From assembly GCF_013393385.1 (NCBI RefSeq), contig NZ_AP023239.1, positions 248,001 through 312,000 of the forward strand: 64,000 bases of DNA. The letters run 5' to 3'. A program made the position numbers and the translations under genes. The DNA is from Paenibacillus sp. URB8-2 (lineage in GTDB: Bacteria; Bacillota; Bacilli; Paenibacillales; Paenibacillaceae). The notes beneath the pieces were generated by a model. The model did no database searches, was not told the origin of the DNA, and worked only from the letters and a program-made list of their open reading frames with translations. Below are positions 25,112 through 38,833 of this stretch, piece after piece; positions within the stretch are counted from its first letter, which is position 1, and each line of letters begins with the position of its first letter.

Positions 25112-28100
25112 TTATTCAGCCAGTCCGGCTTTGACCAGAAGCTGGTGCAGTGTAGCGGCAATCGTCTCGCGGGTTGCCGGTGCGGAAGGATTGAACGCCG
25201 AACCCGAAGCGCTGCTTAAAATTCCCGCAGCTGACAGGGACTGTACGCTGTCCTTCGCATAGCTTGCAATCTTGGCGTTATCGGTATAGGTGGTGAAGGA
25301 AGGATTGGCGGGGATCAGTTCGATACCGGCCAGCTTCACGGCTCTATCCAGAATAACAGCCACTTCCTGACGGGAGACATTGGCTTTCGGCGCGAATTTG
25401 CCGCCGCCAACACCCAGAATCAATCCGGCCTTCGTAGCGGCTGCAACATCGGCTGCATACCAGTCGGTTGACTTCACGTCGGTAAAGGTCGCCGCTGCAT
25501 CGGTACGAAGACCGAGTGCGCGTACGAGTATCGCCGTAAATTCGGCGCGGGTCAGGTTGCTCTTCGGCGAGAAGGTCGTTGCCGAAGTGCCTTTGAAGAT
25601 CAGCTTGTTAGCCAGTGCCGTGATGTCCGAAGCCGCAGGCGAAGTCGCGATATCGGCGAACGTTGCCGGACGGCTTACAGCGGCATAAGTCGAGAAGCCC
25701 GGACGATTAACGGTAACCAGCGTCGTTCCGTCAGCTTGCGTCTTGAATACGGAAGCTACCGGAGTAATCTTGCCGTTCTCTTCAAAAAGAACGCCGGCCG
25801 TATTCGGAGTGATGCTTCCCGGAACGGTGAAGGATCTCTTGATGAACGTATTGCTCGGCACCGTCAGATACGTGCTGCCGGTTGCCGTTGCCCAGCTTGC
25901 TTCAAAGGATACCGGAGCCCCGATGACGGACGACCCGGCTGTGCTTGCCGTGAATTTGCTTGCTTCCTCCGAAGCCGGCTTGATGGACAGATCGAAGGTT
26001 GCGCCTGCAGGAGAATTGCCCAGCAGCGATACCGGCAGGGAAACCGCGGCATCCTTCGTGCTGACGATGACCTTGCTGCCGGAAGAGATCGCTGCAAGCA
26101 GCTTCACTTGATCCGCAGTCAGGCTGACTTTGGCCGCTGAGCCGCTGACCGAAGGAGCGGAAATGATCACAGCGGTTTGGGTAGTGGCTGCATTGGCCAA
26201 AGCTGCCTTCAGGTCGCTATCCGACACCGTGATGGTTGTAAGACCGTTTTGCACAGTCGTTGCAGGAGTGACGGTTACTTGCTTGTAGCCTTGGTCGACC
26301 AGGGCTGTGGCGGACTCGGAAACCGTTGGTGCAGGTGGTGTAGTTGGTGCAACTGCACCGCCGCCACCGCCTGCTCCGCCGCCAGTTGATCCGCCTTCAA
26401 TGCTGCTGCTTGCGGAGTTATCTACACGCAGCGAGATAAAGCCGTTGTAAATATCGGTCGCCTCACCCTCAGGGGTAATATGTGCGAACACGATATTGAG
26501 TTTGTAAGTGCCATCGGTTAGATACCCGACACTCGGTTTGCCATTGGCGTCGAATACAGGATGGCCTTCTTCATCATACTTGTAATAAGAATTATCAAGG
26601 CCTTCGAAATTATAAACTTTTGGTTCAAAATACGTAGCTTCATACACCGTATCGTAATAATCCTTATATCCAATGAGTTCATCATCCAAGTTATAGACAT
26701 CGAGTTCATACAGGTTCGCATCGTCAGCAGTCAATTTAAAGCTGAGATCAGTTGTCGCCTGAGAGCTTCGTTTTGGATAAATGATAGGATGAGTCAATGA
26801 AATTTCCTGAATGCCCACAGGGCTGTCAGGCAGATCAGTACCTACATATACTGAGAACGGCAAATGCAGTGCAGGCAGATTTCCGGATGTGAGGTTGATT
26901 TGACCCTCATAGAAGCCGGATTTAACCCCGTTGGCCACATCCACTTTCAGAGAAAATGCTTTTGCTTGATATTCGGCTGCTGTTACGTCTGTTTGGCTTA
27001 GTGCAGCTGCGATTCCGTCTGGGGCTGCACCATGCCATGTCACGGAGGCCGTATAAGTTAAACTGGTACCCCCGGTATTGTAAAGACGCAAATCTTCAAC
27101 CTTCGAACTTCCGGGAGCCACAACACCAAAATTGGCTGAAGAGTTATAGTTGGTAATGTCCTCCGGTTGGAAGTTTTTGTCGAGAATCGTGATCGGTTCA
27201 ACAGATTCAAGCACTGCCGGCGTATCAATGGCTTTCGCAACATTTACGCGTCCGGCTCCTTGCTGATACACGCTGTACTCGTCAAGAATATCAGCTGTAT
27301 TGGCAAGTGCCGCCCGAATCTCAAATGGCCCCCAGCTCGGATGCGCTTGTTTCAAAAGAAGGGCAAGACCGGCCACATGCGGCGTAGCCATGCTTGTTCC
27401 GCTAATGCGGTTGTAGGCTTCGTCATAAGACGCGCTTTTATAGGCGTCGTATTTCTTGTAAGCGGGCCAGGTTGACAAAATACCTACACCCGGAGCGACG
27501 AAATCCGGTTTAATGCTTAAATTCTTGTCAACGTTCGGACCCCAGGAAGTAAAGCTGGCGAGCTCATCTCCCGAAGACTGGGTTTTGTGGTAATCATCCC
27601 CGAATGTAAAGGTGACGGGTGTATTGGGGTTTGCAAGAATAGCTCTTGCCAATGCGCGGCCCTTGGCACCTTCTATATCAAAGGTCGGAAGGCTGTCATA
27701 GGTGTCACCCAGGTAAGAGTTTATATAGCCGTTGCGGTTTTTGATGTTTTCGCTCAGGTCGACTTTACCGTCCGCGGTTGCGTTGCCGTTAAAGATTACG
27801 ATAGCTTTAGCTCCGCGTTCTTTTGCGTTTCCAATTTTTTCGGTAAACGCGAGCAGCCCGCGCGAGACGAAGACTACCGAGTCTTTGACCTCATCCGCAG
27901 TGTAGCCTTTATAATCGTCATCCGCGCCGAGACCTGCGTAAACGACTTTTAACGGCGCCGTGCCTACAAGGCTTGGGTCGGCAAAGTTCTCGCTGCCGAG
28001 TTCCCATGCCATTACATTAAAATCGCCGTAAGTAGCATAAGTTGCGGTCGTGGCGGTGTCATCAACGAAGGTGGTCTCGAATTTTCCGGAGAAGTTCTTG

Positions 28101-29236
28101 GTTGGACTTGTTACCGCACCAACCGAAATGGCCAGCTGCGAAGTGGCCGGAGAGCCGAGCGTATATTCACCCGGTCCTGCATTGCCGTTGGCAATTACCG
28201 CCGTGACACCGGAAAGAATAGCATTATTGATGGCTATGGCGTCCGGAGAATTGACATCCTTCTCAGCGTCGGAGCCGAGCGACAGGTTAATGACATCCAT
28301 GCCGTCTTTTACGGAGCGCTCAATCCCGTCAATAACTTGAGCGGAGGATCCGGATGCGGAGCTCGGATTGGCCGGATTATAACCCAGCACTTTATAAACA
28401 TAGAGATCCGCGCCATAGGCAACGCCTTTTTGAACGATCTCGCTGGTCGGATTCGCGAACCGCCCAATGATCGTACCGGACACGTGTGTGCCGTGAGAGG
28501 TGCCTTCAAACTTCTTGTCTGCGTTAGGTTCTTCCTCATAAGGATCATCGTCATTATAGAAAGAATCCCAGCCGCCTTTATAAGCGGGAGCGATATCCGG
28601 ATGAAGGTAATCTACACCGGTATCAATTACACCTACTTTGAGCCCTGCGCCTGTAAAGTCTTTTGCCCAGGCTGCATCGGCCCCGATTTGGTGCAGAGGA
28701 GCTGCGCCATGCTCGAGCGTTCCCTGTATAGCGGCATCCGCTTCTTCAACCGGTATCGGATACCAGGTGCTGTTTTCGTAAATGGATTTAACTCCGGGAA
28801 TTTGGGCCAGCTCCGGAATTTCATTGGCTGGTATGGTAACCTCGAAGCCGTTCAATACCGTGTTGTACTTATAATTCACCCTAAGGTCCAGACCTTCGCC
28901 CTCAGCTTTGTCGAGAACGGTGGACTGTTGGCTTTCTACAGCCGCTTCAGTAGATGATTTGGCCAGAGAGGAAATGCCTTGCTTCACCGCATATTTTCCT
29001 ACGGCCGCCGGTTGGCCGCTAAGCTGCACGATAACGCGGACATCTGCAGACGAATTGGTGTTGATCTTAGGCGAGATGTACGTTCCCGGCGAGGTATGAG
29101 TCAAAGAAATGCTTTTCGATGATAAATGCGTTTGCAAACTGCCGGCGGCAAAAACCGTACCCGGAATAGATCCGGCTGTTAGTCCCAAAGCCAGAGCCGC
29201 GACGGACAGCTTGCGTGTTAATTTGCCCCACTCCAA
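25112..29236 (-). CDS. Cell-surface subtilisin-like (S8) protease with PA and SLH domains
   Basis: A 1,374-residue secreted protease. Signal peptide at 1-31 (KLTRKLSVAALALGL..., AxA-type site FAAG); an I9-like propeptide follows. Catalytic Asp205 (GVIDTGVDY), His248 (TSHGTHVSGT) and Ser615 (ISGTSMATPHVAG) are all present, with a PA-type insertion between His and Ser and an Fn3-like region after. A Gly/Pro/Thr linker (GGGAGGGGG) precedes beta-rich repeats and three C-terminal SLH motifs (FADI..., FTDVKSTDWYA, YTDNAKIASYA) that anchor it to cell-wall polymers. The TTG at 29236 has GGGAGG at ideal spacing; the frame runs five codons further. Monocistronic. The 500-bp gap upstream is AT-rich with no clear promoter. 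Confidence 0.95.
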   Translation of the reverse strand: MEWGKLTRKLSVAALALGLTAGSIPGTVFAAGSLQTHLSSKSISLTHTSPGTYISPKINTNSSADVRVIVQLSGQPAAVGKYAVKQGISSLAKSSTEAAVESQQSTVLDKAEGEGLDLRVNYKYNTVLNGFEVTIPANEIPELAQIPGVKSIYENSTWYPIPVEEADAAIQGTLEHGAAPLHQIGADAAWAKDFTGAGLKVGVIDTGVDYLHPDIAPAYKGGWDSFYNDDDPYEEEPNADKKFEGTSHGTHVSGTIIGRFANPTSEIVQKGVAYGADLYVYKVLGYNPANPSSASGSSAQVIDGIERSVKDGMDVINLSLGSDAEKDVNSPDAIAINNAILSGVTAVIANGNAGPGEYTLGSPATSQLAISVGAVTSPTKNFSGKFETTFVDDTATTATYATYGDFNVMAWELGSENFADPSLVGTAPLKVVYAGLGADDDYKGYTADEVKDSVVFVSRGLLAFTEKIGNAKERGAKAIVIFNGNATADGKVDLSENIKNRNGYINSYLGDTYDSLPTFDIEGAKGRALARAILANPNTPVTFTFGDDYHKTQSSGDELASFTSWGPNVDKNLSIKPDFVAPGVGILSTWPAYKKYDAYKSASYDEAYNRISGTSMATPHVAGLALLLKQAHPSWGPFEIRAALANTADILDEYSVYQQGAGRVNVAKAIDTPAVLESVEPITILDKNFQPEDITNYNSSANFGVVAPGSSKVEDLRLYNTGGTSLTYTASVTWHGAAPDGIAAALSQTDVTAAEYQAKAFSLKVDVANGVKSGFYEGQINLTSGNLPALHLPFSVYVGTDLPDSPVGIQEISLTHPIIYPKRSSQATTDLSFKLTADDANLYELDVYNLDDELIGYKDYYDTVYEATYFEPKVYNFEGLDNSYYKYDEEGHPVFDANGKPSVGYLTDGTYKLNIVFAHITPEGEATDIYNGFISLRVDNSASSSIEGGSTGGGAGGGGGAVAPTTPPAPTVSESATALVDQGYKQVTVTPATTVQNGLTTITVSDSDLKAALANAATTQTAVIISAPSVSGSAAKVSLTADQVKLLAAISSGSKVIVSTKDAAVSLPVSLLGNSPAGATFDLSIKPASEEASKFTASTAGSSVIGAPVSFEASWATATGSTYLTVPSNTFIKRSFTVPGSITPNTAGVLFEENGKITPVASVFKTQADGTTLVTVNRPGFSTYAAVSRPATFADIATSPAASDITALANKLIFKGTSATTFSPKSNLTRAEFTAILVRALGLRTDAAATFTDVKSTDWYAADVAAATKAGLILGVGGGKFAPKANVSRQEVAVILDRAVKLAGIELIPANPSFTTYTDNAKIASYAKDSVQSLSAAGILSSASGSAFNPSAPATRETIAATLHQLLVKAGLAE

Positions 29237-29740
29237 AAAAATCCCTCCCAAAGATTCTGTGTAATTGGTTTGCTTCCTACCGTCCGGGTGAATCGCTTAT
29301 GTAGAATTCTCCTTTTCTATTAATTCTCTTATTTATTTCCACCTAGATTAGTAGGAAAAAAGATTAAGAAGATTCTACCACTGGTAAATTGGAAAATCCA
29401 GATAAAATTTCTTTTTTTCTCGCCAAAACTCACATGCTCAGAAAACTTTATGTGACATTCAAAAGAGGAATAAATGCATAATATAAATTTTTATGGAACA
29501 AACAGGCAATAATTTGCACGTTTTTTAATGCTAAAGGTGTGGTTGAAAAAAAGTAACGTGATGTAACCTGTCGTATATTGTCGGAAAATAGGTCTTTGGG
29601 GCTAATTGTTGGTTTTTGGAATAGAATGTCAGATTGCCTGAAGCCCGAACCGGTGCGTCCATAGGAAGGTGCTGAAGAAAAAGGAGCCGATTGGGTAAAG
29701 TAATAGTAGAGCTCAAGGAAAGCAACAAGGAGGGAAATAC

Positions 29741-30040
29741 ATGGACAGCAAAGAATTCAGTGAAATCGGCGTTATTTATAAAGAGCATAATGCCTTCGTT
29801 ATCCGTACGGACGAGGGGCCGATCGGAGAAATCACCTATGTGCCAAAAGACGAGCATACCTGGATAGCCGATCATACGTATGTATCGCCGCATTACCGGG
29901 GCGGCAATATCGCCCAGCGGCTGCTGAAACGGCTGGCGGAGGAAGCGAGAGCGGAGGGGGCCAAGATTATCCCCCAGTGCTCGTATGTCGGCGTCCAGTT
30001 CAGAAGAAATCCGGAGTATGAGGATGTGTGGAAGCATTAG
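29741..30040 (+). CDS. Small GNAT acetyltransferase, YjdJ/GtnAT-type
   Basis: A 99-residue minimal N-acetyltransferase of the Gcn5-related short group (DUF4442-unrelated, YidJ/YjdJ-like). It shows EITYVPKDEHTWIADHTYVSPHYRGGNIAQRLLKRL, containing the acetyl-CoA pyrophosphate loop as YRGGNIAQ, and a final IPQCSYVGVQF strand typical of this family. AGGAGGG precedes the ATG. Substrate unknown. Monocistronic, ended by a bidirectional terminator. Confidence 0.88.
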   Translation: MDSKEFSEIGVIYKEHNAFVIRTDEGPIGEITYVPKDEHTWIADHTYVSPHYRGGNIAQRLLKRLAEEARAEGAKIIPQCSYVGVQFRRNPEYEDVWKH

Positions 30041-30068
30041 GACGGGCAGGCTGCGGCTAACAATAAAG

Positions 30069-30106
30069 AAGCCATCCTCCGCATTTAAACGCGGAGGATG
30101 GCTTTT
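30069..30106. terminator. Bidirectional terminator between the GNAT and SNF2 genes
   Basis: AAGCCATCCTCCGC pairs with GCGGAGGATGGCTT around an 8-nt loop; T and A tracts lie on the two sides. Confidence 0.9.
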
Positions 30107-30129
30107 GAACATTTCAAGCTTACGGCGAG

Positions 30130-33257
<3,128 letters not shown>

Positions 33258-33261
<4 letters not shown>

Positions 33262-34988
33262 GGTGTGAGTTTTCCTTTCCGGAGCTCTTCCTGGAGTGCT
33301 CTTAGCCGGCTGTGGCGAGTGGTAAACGATTCGAGAAAACGCTCGAAGCGATCCTCCGCTTTCATTTTCTTATAAAGCTTATTCAACCGTTTCAGCAGCT
33401 TTACCGCCGCTTTATAGCTGCTTCTGTTCTTCTCCGAAACGTACCGCTCCACCGCCTGATGATAGAACGGCAGCAGCAGCTCGGGCGCGTGCTTCTCAAG
33501 AGGCTGCAGCTCCCGCACCCTGAAATCCGCTGGATCTTTGCCTGAGCTTAGCTGGTAATCCATCCACTCCCGCCAGCGGCCGCGCTCCAGCAGCTTCTCC
33601 TCGTAAATGTCGCCGCTCAGCGGAAGCATGCCGGTCAATTCGTTCCACATTTGCAGCTCGCTTTCGGGCAGAAGCCGGACGGCTTCCTCCCAGTAGCGCG
33701 CATAGCTCTCAAGCCCGTGACGGCGATGCCCGGCGAGCAGTTCGCCGGTCTCGGTCAGCCAGTCCACAAGACGCTGCGGCTCCCCGGCTTCCGCCAGCGC
33801 CTCCCAGAACATATCCAGCCGTTCCGGATGGAATCCCGGCCGTCCGGCCGCCTCGCGCAGCAAGCTTAAGGCCTTATCATCTTCAGACTTAAGGAAATGC
33901 ATCCAGGCGCGGGCGGTCAGCAGAGCCTGAAGGGGCGGAGCATCCGTCCGCTGTTCTTCTTCCCGTTCCAGCCGCCGCAGTTCTTCCTTAAACAGCGTTC
34001 TGCCCTGCATTTCGGGAATAATCCATTTTCTCCACAGCAAATAATAAAGAGCGGAATAAAAGGTGTGTTCCCTGGACTCCGCCAGCAGTTCCTGCCGCAG
34101 ATAATCGAGCGTGTCCATTATGCGGTTCCACTGCTCCGGCTCGGAGGCGAGGGGCAGCTTCGTATGAAAGCCGCGTTCGATTTCATCTTGGAGTTCCGTT
34201 ACGGCTATATGGGTATAATAGCCGAGCGAAGGCGCAAAGGCGCCTGCGCGACCGCCGGAGCGGTTGGTCAGCGTTTCCAGAACAAAGAGACGGGCGTGCA
34301 GACCGAACAGTTTGTCCAGTTCAGGCGTAAGCGGCGGCTTGATGCGAAGAATTGCCGTGAGTGCTTCATCCACATAACGGGGATTCCGGGTATCTCCGGC
34401 CAGAGCAGATACACAATGGGCGAACAATTCATGCCACTGGGCGACGTTCATGACCGGGATGAGCCGGCCTCGCTCCCTCAAGGATTCCCGGCTTCCGTGC
34501 AGGAATCCGCTATTGGCTTCGCCTTTGCGATCTGCTCCGCCGGCGTAGCCCGTTCTATTGGCGCCGCTTCCCATCCCGGCGCGGCTTCCCGCCCCGCCAT
34601 CGGCATTCCCGGCCCCCGGTACGGGGCGGGCGGAATTCACGGCCGCCCGAGCCTGGGCGGACGACTTGGCATTGGCCAGCTGCTGAACCGGCCGTCCCTG
34701 AGCTCCGGCGTAGTCCATCAGAACAGCCGCCATATGCTTGCACGGCCCAAGGACAGGGCAGCTGCAGCTGCTGATCGAGATGGCGCCCAGGACGATCTCG
34801 ACGCTGTACCGCTCTGTTCCGTCCACGAAGGCCGTAACGAGTCCGGGCGGAACGGCCGTCAATCCGGAAACGCGCTTCTGCTTATAATATTGAAAGCCCC
34901 GTTTAAGGGCCAGGTCGTCGAAATAATACGCCGCATCTTGAATGAGCCGGCTCCAACCGGCGTCATCAAGGAGGTGTGTCGATTGCAT
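33258..34988 (-). CDS. SWIM zinc-finger protein
   Basis: A 576-residue protein with an N-terminal SWIM zinc finger: SISSCSCPVLGPCKHMAAVLMDY gives CxC...CxH ligands (about residues 74-85). The rest is helical and charged, with a low-complexity Gly/Ala/Arg linker at about 95-165. SWIM domains bind nucleic acids or proteins, and bacterial SWIM proteins are commonly encoded next to SNF2 ATPases, as here where the two genes overlap. No start alternative is better than the ATG at 34988 (AAGGAGG). Function of the pair unknown. Confidence 0.92.
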
Positions 34989-35080
34989 GAATTTACTCTC
35001 CCGTATGCATAAGGTTGTTCCATTATACCACTTCTGTGAGCCGGACCGGCGCGAGCTGATTATTTGTCCGGGAGAGGGGG

Positions 35081-37345
35081 CTAGGCGAAGTGTCCGGTAG
35101 TTTCAAATTCCTTGACGCAGTTCCGCCCGTTCTTCTTGGCTTTGTACAGCGCTTGATCCGCCTGGTCGATGAGCATCGTAATGCCGCTTGTGTCCGGTGA
35201 GGCCTCCGCGACGCCCAAACTGATGGTGTACCTGATGCTGTCCGAATGCTCGAGCGGGACAGAAGAGGCGGAGATGCTCTTTCGCATGACTTCCGCCAGG
35301 CGGTAAGCCCGGTCGGCCGCGATTCCAGGAAGCAGGATCATAAATTCTTCTCCGCCGAAACGGCCGATAATCCCGCGGGGCTGCGCCAATTCGGTAAGCC
35401 GTCTCGCCGTTTCCTGAATGACCTTGTCGCCGGCAAGATGCCCGCACCGGTCATTGATGCTCTTAAAATAGTCGATATCGACCATGATGAGCGATAAGGG
35501 CTTATCCATGCTCCAGGATTGAGACAATTGCCTATTGGCCAGTTTGAGAAAATAGGTTCGGTTATACACCCCGGTCAGGCCGTCGGTTGTCGCCATTCGG
35601 TTGATCTCGGAGAACAGCCGGGCATTTTCAATGGAGATGCCGACCTGTCCTGCAAAATCACACAAAATATCCCTTTCGCTTTCAGTAAAGGTTCTGGGGA
35701 AACAGCTGTACAGCACGACCAGACCGAGCAAACGATCGTGGTAGAGAATCGGGATTTCGATACAGGTCGCCGTGCCAGGGTCTACCCCGTAGGGAATGTC
35801 GCTGCTGCCTTCGTGGACCGCCACCCTTTTTTTCTGGAGCAAGCTTTGGAAGAAGGGCTCCGTTTCAAGCTCCCTATAACGCAGCTCGTCCCCCGGCCCG
35901 GCGCCAACCGACGCTTTAAGTCCGTACCCTTCCTCGGTTCTTAATAGAATAAACCCGCTCTCGCAGCCTGTAATTTTGGACAAGCAGTCCAAGGTGTAAT
36001 GAAGGAGCTTATCCACATCGTAGGTGGAGGTCAACTTTTTGGTCGTATCGTGCAGATTCTTCAGCAGGGTGCCCTGCTTCTCTTCAAGCAGCTTCTCCTG
36101 TCTGATGCGGCTAAACCTGTCGGCCAGCGCCAGTGACAGCAAGATGGTCTCAGCTACCGAGCCGAACCGCATAGAATACACCGACAGAAAGTTCAAGGGA
36201 ACCAGCTTGTAAGCGGCCATAATGTTCAGTAGCGAGCTGGCCAGCAGCACCATCCATGCAAGCATGTAAAACAAAACGGATCTGATCCGAAACCGTAAGG
36301 ACGCAATCGTGAACACGCAGAGCAGAATGCTGGCGGATGCAAGGTAGACGGCCAGTTTGGTGCATGCGCTCGGCGTCATGAACGTCATCAGCGGAAGCGT
36401 CAGGACCAGTCCGGCGATAAATACCGACAAAATCCTGCCCATTCTCGGCGAATGTTTCGGAACCGACAGAAAGCTTTGCGAGAACAGACAAGCGAACAGG
36501 CAGGTTAGCACAATAAAGATGGGGTTCGATTTCAGCTCCCAGGCGGGATGCCCCGGCCATAAATATTGGTAGGCATATCCGTCCCAAACTGCCTGCATGA
36601 CGGCAAAAGAAACGATAAAGAGCACATAGTACAGATAAGCCCTGTCTCTGATCGACACGTAAAGAAAGCTGTTGTATATCGCCATCACGAACATAATCCC
36701 GTAATATATGCCGAACAGGAGGTTTTCGTGAAGTTCTCTTTCCAGAAAGCTCCGCGTCTCCCATAGCTTTATCGGAAGCTGGAGGTAACTGTCGGTCTGA
36801 ATTTGAAAATACAGGCGCTGTCCGGATTCGGCGGGAAACGAAAGGTTGAAAATAAAATTTCGATGGTCAATGGCCCGTTCGTTAAAAGGCAGACTTCTTC
36901 CTGAACGGGTTTGCCGCAAAAACTGGCGCTCATCGTCAAACTGGTACAGAGTCACCCGGCTGAGCTGCGGTTTGCTCAATTCAAGCAGAAGCTCCCTCGC
37001 TTTCGAAGAGGTGTTGTACAAGTTCAATTTGACCCAATACGTGGAACCCTTAATCGAACCGCCGAGCCCGCTGGTCTTGTACGGAACGAACAACGAATCC
37101 ATTTCCGGATTAGCCACATCCTCTATCGTGAGCCGGCTGTCCTTGTCCTCATATATTTTCAGATCGTCCTGAAGATCCGTATTCGTCCGGAGGCTGACGG
37201 TATCCGGGGACACTTCCAGGCGGGCCGATTCCGCCATTTGACTGCAGAAAAGGAGAAGGAGAACGATCAGTCCGATCGCGAGCCGTCCAGTCCGGCTAAT
37301 GCGGATTTTAGAGGCTTCGGATAATGCTTTTATGATATCCTTCAT
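35081..37345 (-). CDS. Diguanylate cyclase with 7TMR-DISM and GAF sensor domains
   Basis: A 754-residue membrane signalling protein. N-terminal signal/TM (about 20-37), extracytoplasmic 7TMR-DISM extracellular domain (to ~185), seven transmembrane segments (~205-400), a GAF domain (~435-580) and a C-terminal GGDEF domain with GRFGGEEFMILL. It makes cyclic di-GMP in response to extracellular and cytoplasmic signals. The inhibitory RxxD site expected five residues before GGEEF reads PRGIIG, so product feedback inhibition is probably absent. Monocistronic; the ~290-bp gap beyond its start contains no other gene. Confidence 0.92.
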   Translation of the reverse strand: MKDIIKALSEASKIRISRTGRLAIGLIVLLLLFCSQMAESARLEVSPDTVSLRTNTDLQDDLKIYEDKDSRLTIEDVANPEMDSLFVPYKTSGLGGSIKGSTYWVKLNLYNTSSKARELLLELSKPQLSRVTLYQFDDERQFLRQTRSGRSLPFNERAIDHRNFIFNLSFPAESGQRLYFQIQTDSYLQLPIKLWETRSFLERELHENLLFGIYYGIMFVMAIYNSFLYVSIRDRAYLYYVLFIVSFAVMQAVWDGYAYQYLWPGHPAWELKSNPIFIVLTCLFACLFSQSFLSVPKHSPRMGRILSVFIAGLVLTLPLMTFMTPSACTKLAVYLASASILLCVFTIASLRFRIRSVLFYMLAWMVLLASSLLNIMAAYKLVPLNFLSVYSMRFGSVAETILLSLALADRFSRIRQEKLLEEKQGTLLKNLHDTTKKLTSTYDVDKLLHYTLDCLSKITGCESGFILLRTEEGYGLKASVGAGPGDELRYRELETEPFFQSLLQKKRVAVHEGSSDIPYGVDPGTATCIEIPILYHDRLLGLVVLYSCFPRTFTESERDILCDFAGQVGISIENARLFSEINRMATTDGLTGVYNRTYFLKLANRQLSQSWSMDKPLSLIMVDIDYFKSINDRCGHLAGDKVIQETARRLTELAQPRGIIGRFGGEEFMILLPGIAADRAYRLAEVMRKSISASSVPLEHSDSIRYTISLGVAEASPDTSGITMLIDQADQALYKAKKNGRNCVKEFETTGHFA

Positions 37346-37710
37346 TTTTCGTCCGGTTAGGTGGACGCCATGATGGCTGCATTCGGCTTCGGACAGCCCG
37401 TGAATAGAATCAAATCGCCTGTTTGTCTCTGTAATTGTATTTCTGAATATGGGAATTTTTGCATTTCCAACGCCCCCTAATGTAGGTCTGACTCTATTTT
37501 CTTTAATACGAGTTCGACGGTTGGAATAATAATCCTGTTCAATTTTATGAAAAATGCGATTTTTATCACAGTTCGGCGGATGTAAGCTCTACCATGCGAA
37601 GATTATAGAGTCTCGGGAATCGTCGAACTGTCGTATTCTTGCCGTCTTGTTCGGCCGTCCTGCCAAGGCGCGGCGCAATGCGTTATAATGGCGGAGTGGA
37701 GGGATGCATC

Positions 37711-38313
37711 ATGGATCAGGCACTATTCGACCTTGTGTACCGGGCCGTCGCTTCGCGTGACGCCCGGTATGACGGGATTTATTATACCGGGGTAAGGACT
37801 ACCGGCATTGTATGCCGGCCATCCTGCCGGGCCAGAACGCCCAAGCCGGACAATGTCACGTTCTATCCGACGCTTACGGCTGCCATTCAGGCAGGCTTCA
37901 GGCCCTGCAAAAGATGCCGTCCCGAAGAGGGCGGGCCGCTGCGCCCGGATGCCGTTCTGGCGGCTCAGGCCGATGCCGTGATCACCGCTGAGTACGGGGA
38001 GCGGCTGACGCTGAACAGCTTGGCCGAGCGGCTCAAGGTCAGCGCCTCTCATCTTCACCGCGTATACAAGGAAGTGACCGGCCTTACTCCGGCTGCCAAG
38101 CTGGACCAGGTGCGGCTGGACCAGGCCTGCGGGCTTCTGCGCCACAGCCGGATGCCTGTGTCCGAAATCGGCAGATCGGTCGGCTTTCGCGGCGCTTCCC
38201 ATTTTGCCGCCTGGTTTCACCGGAACACGGGCGCTTCGCCCACGGAATACAGAGAACGATTTCAAGGAGGAACGGCGGATGAGCCAGAATACAATATACC
38301 GGCACACCCTTAA
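37711..38313 (+). CDS. adaA: AdaA-type methylphosphotriester sensor and AraC-like activator
   Basis: A 200-residue protein with an N-terminal Ada zinc domain and a C-terminal AraC-type HTH. The Ada domain has GVRTTGIVCRPSCRARTP and FRPCKRCRPEEG, providing four Cys, one of which accepts methyl groups from DNA phosphotriesters. The HTH reads LNSLAERLKVSASHLHRVYKEVTG. On methylation it activates the adaptive response. ATG at 37711 follows GGAGGG; the longer frame to 37639 has no conserved N-terminus. It overlaps the methyltransferase gene by 35 bp and begins a three-gene alkylation-repair operon. Confidence 0.93.
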   Translation: MDQALFDLVYRAVASRDARYDGIYYTGVRTTGIVCRPSCRARTPKPDNVTFYPTLTAAIQAGFRPCKRCRPEEGGPLRPDAVLAAQADAVITAEYGERLTLNSLAERLKVSASHLHRVYKEVTGLTPAAKLDQVRLDQACGLLRHSRMPVSEIGRSVGFRGASHFAAWFHRNTGASPTEYRERFQGGTADEPEYNIPAHP

Positions 38314-38833
38314 CTTTGGGGGCCGGACATGGACGCTTTGGGGAGGCGCGGACGGCCTGTGCCGCCTGTCCTTTCAGCATGATACGGAGCAGACGGCAAA
38401 AGCCTGGCTGGACCGCTACGCTCCGGGCAGCGGCGTAGCAGACGATAAACGGCCCTTTGAGGAATGGGGTGCGGTTCGCCTGCTGGAGGACTACTTTGCC
38501 GGGCTTCGTCCCGGCTTCCGGGAGCTGCCGCTCGATCTTCGGGGAACGGCGTTTCAGCGGCAGGTTTGGACGGCTCTGGGCGATATCCCGTATGGCGCGG
38601 TCATCACGTACGGGGAACTGGCGGGGAGGATCGGCCGGCCGGGGGCGATGCGCGCCGTGGGCGCGGCCAACGGCCGCAACCCGCTGCCTGTGTTTCTGCC
38701 ATGCCACCGGGTCATCGGGGCGAACGGCACCCTGACCGGCTATGCCGGAGGGCTTCGGCTCAAGCAGGAGCTGCTGGAACTGGAGGGAATCGCCCATGTG
38801 GCGGCGGCCGGACATGAACGATTTGCTTTTTGA
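38279..38833 (+). CDS. ogt: Methylated-DNA-protein-cysteine methyltransferase
   Basis: A 184-residue O6-alkylguanine-DNA alkyltransferase. The N-terminal ribonuclease-like domain is followed by FQRQVWTALGDIPYGAVITYGELAGRIGRPGAMRAVGAANGRNP and the suicide site LPCHRVIG. It removes methyl groups from O6-methylguanine (AdaB/Ogt type). AAGGAGG precedes the ATG at 38279, which lies inside the end of adaA; its own end overlaps alkA by 38 bp. Confidence 0.95.
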   Translation: MSQNTIYRHTLNFGGRTWTLWGGADGLCRLSFQHDTEQTAKAWLDRYAPGSGVADDKRPFEEWGAVRLLEDYFAGLRPGFRELPLDLRGTAFQRQVWTALGDIPYGAVITYGELAGRIGRPGAMRAVGAANGRNPLPVFLPCHRVIGANGTLTGYAGGLRLKQELLELEGIAHVAAAGHERFAF

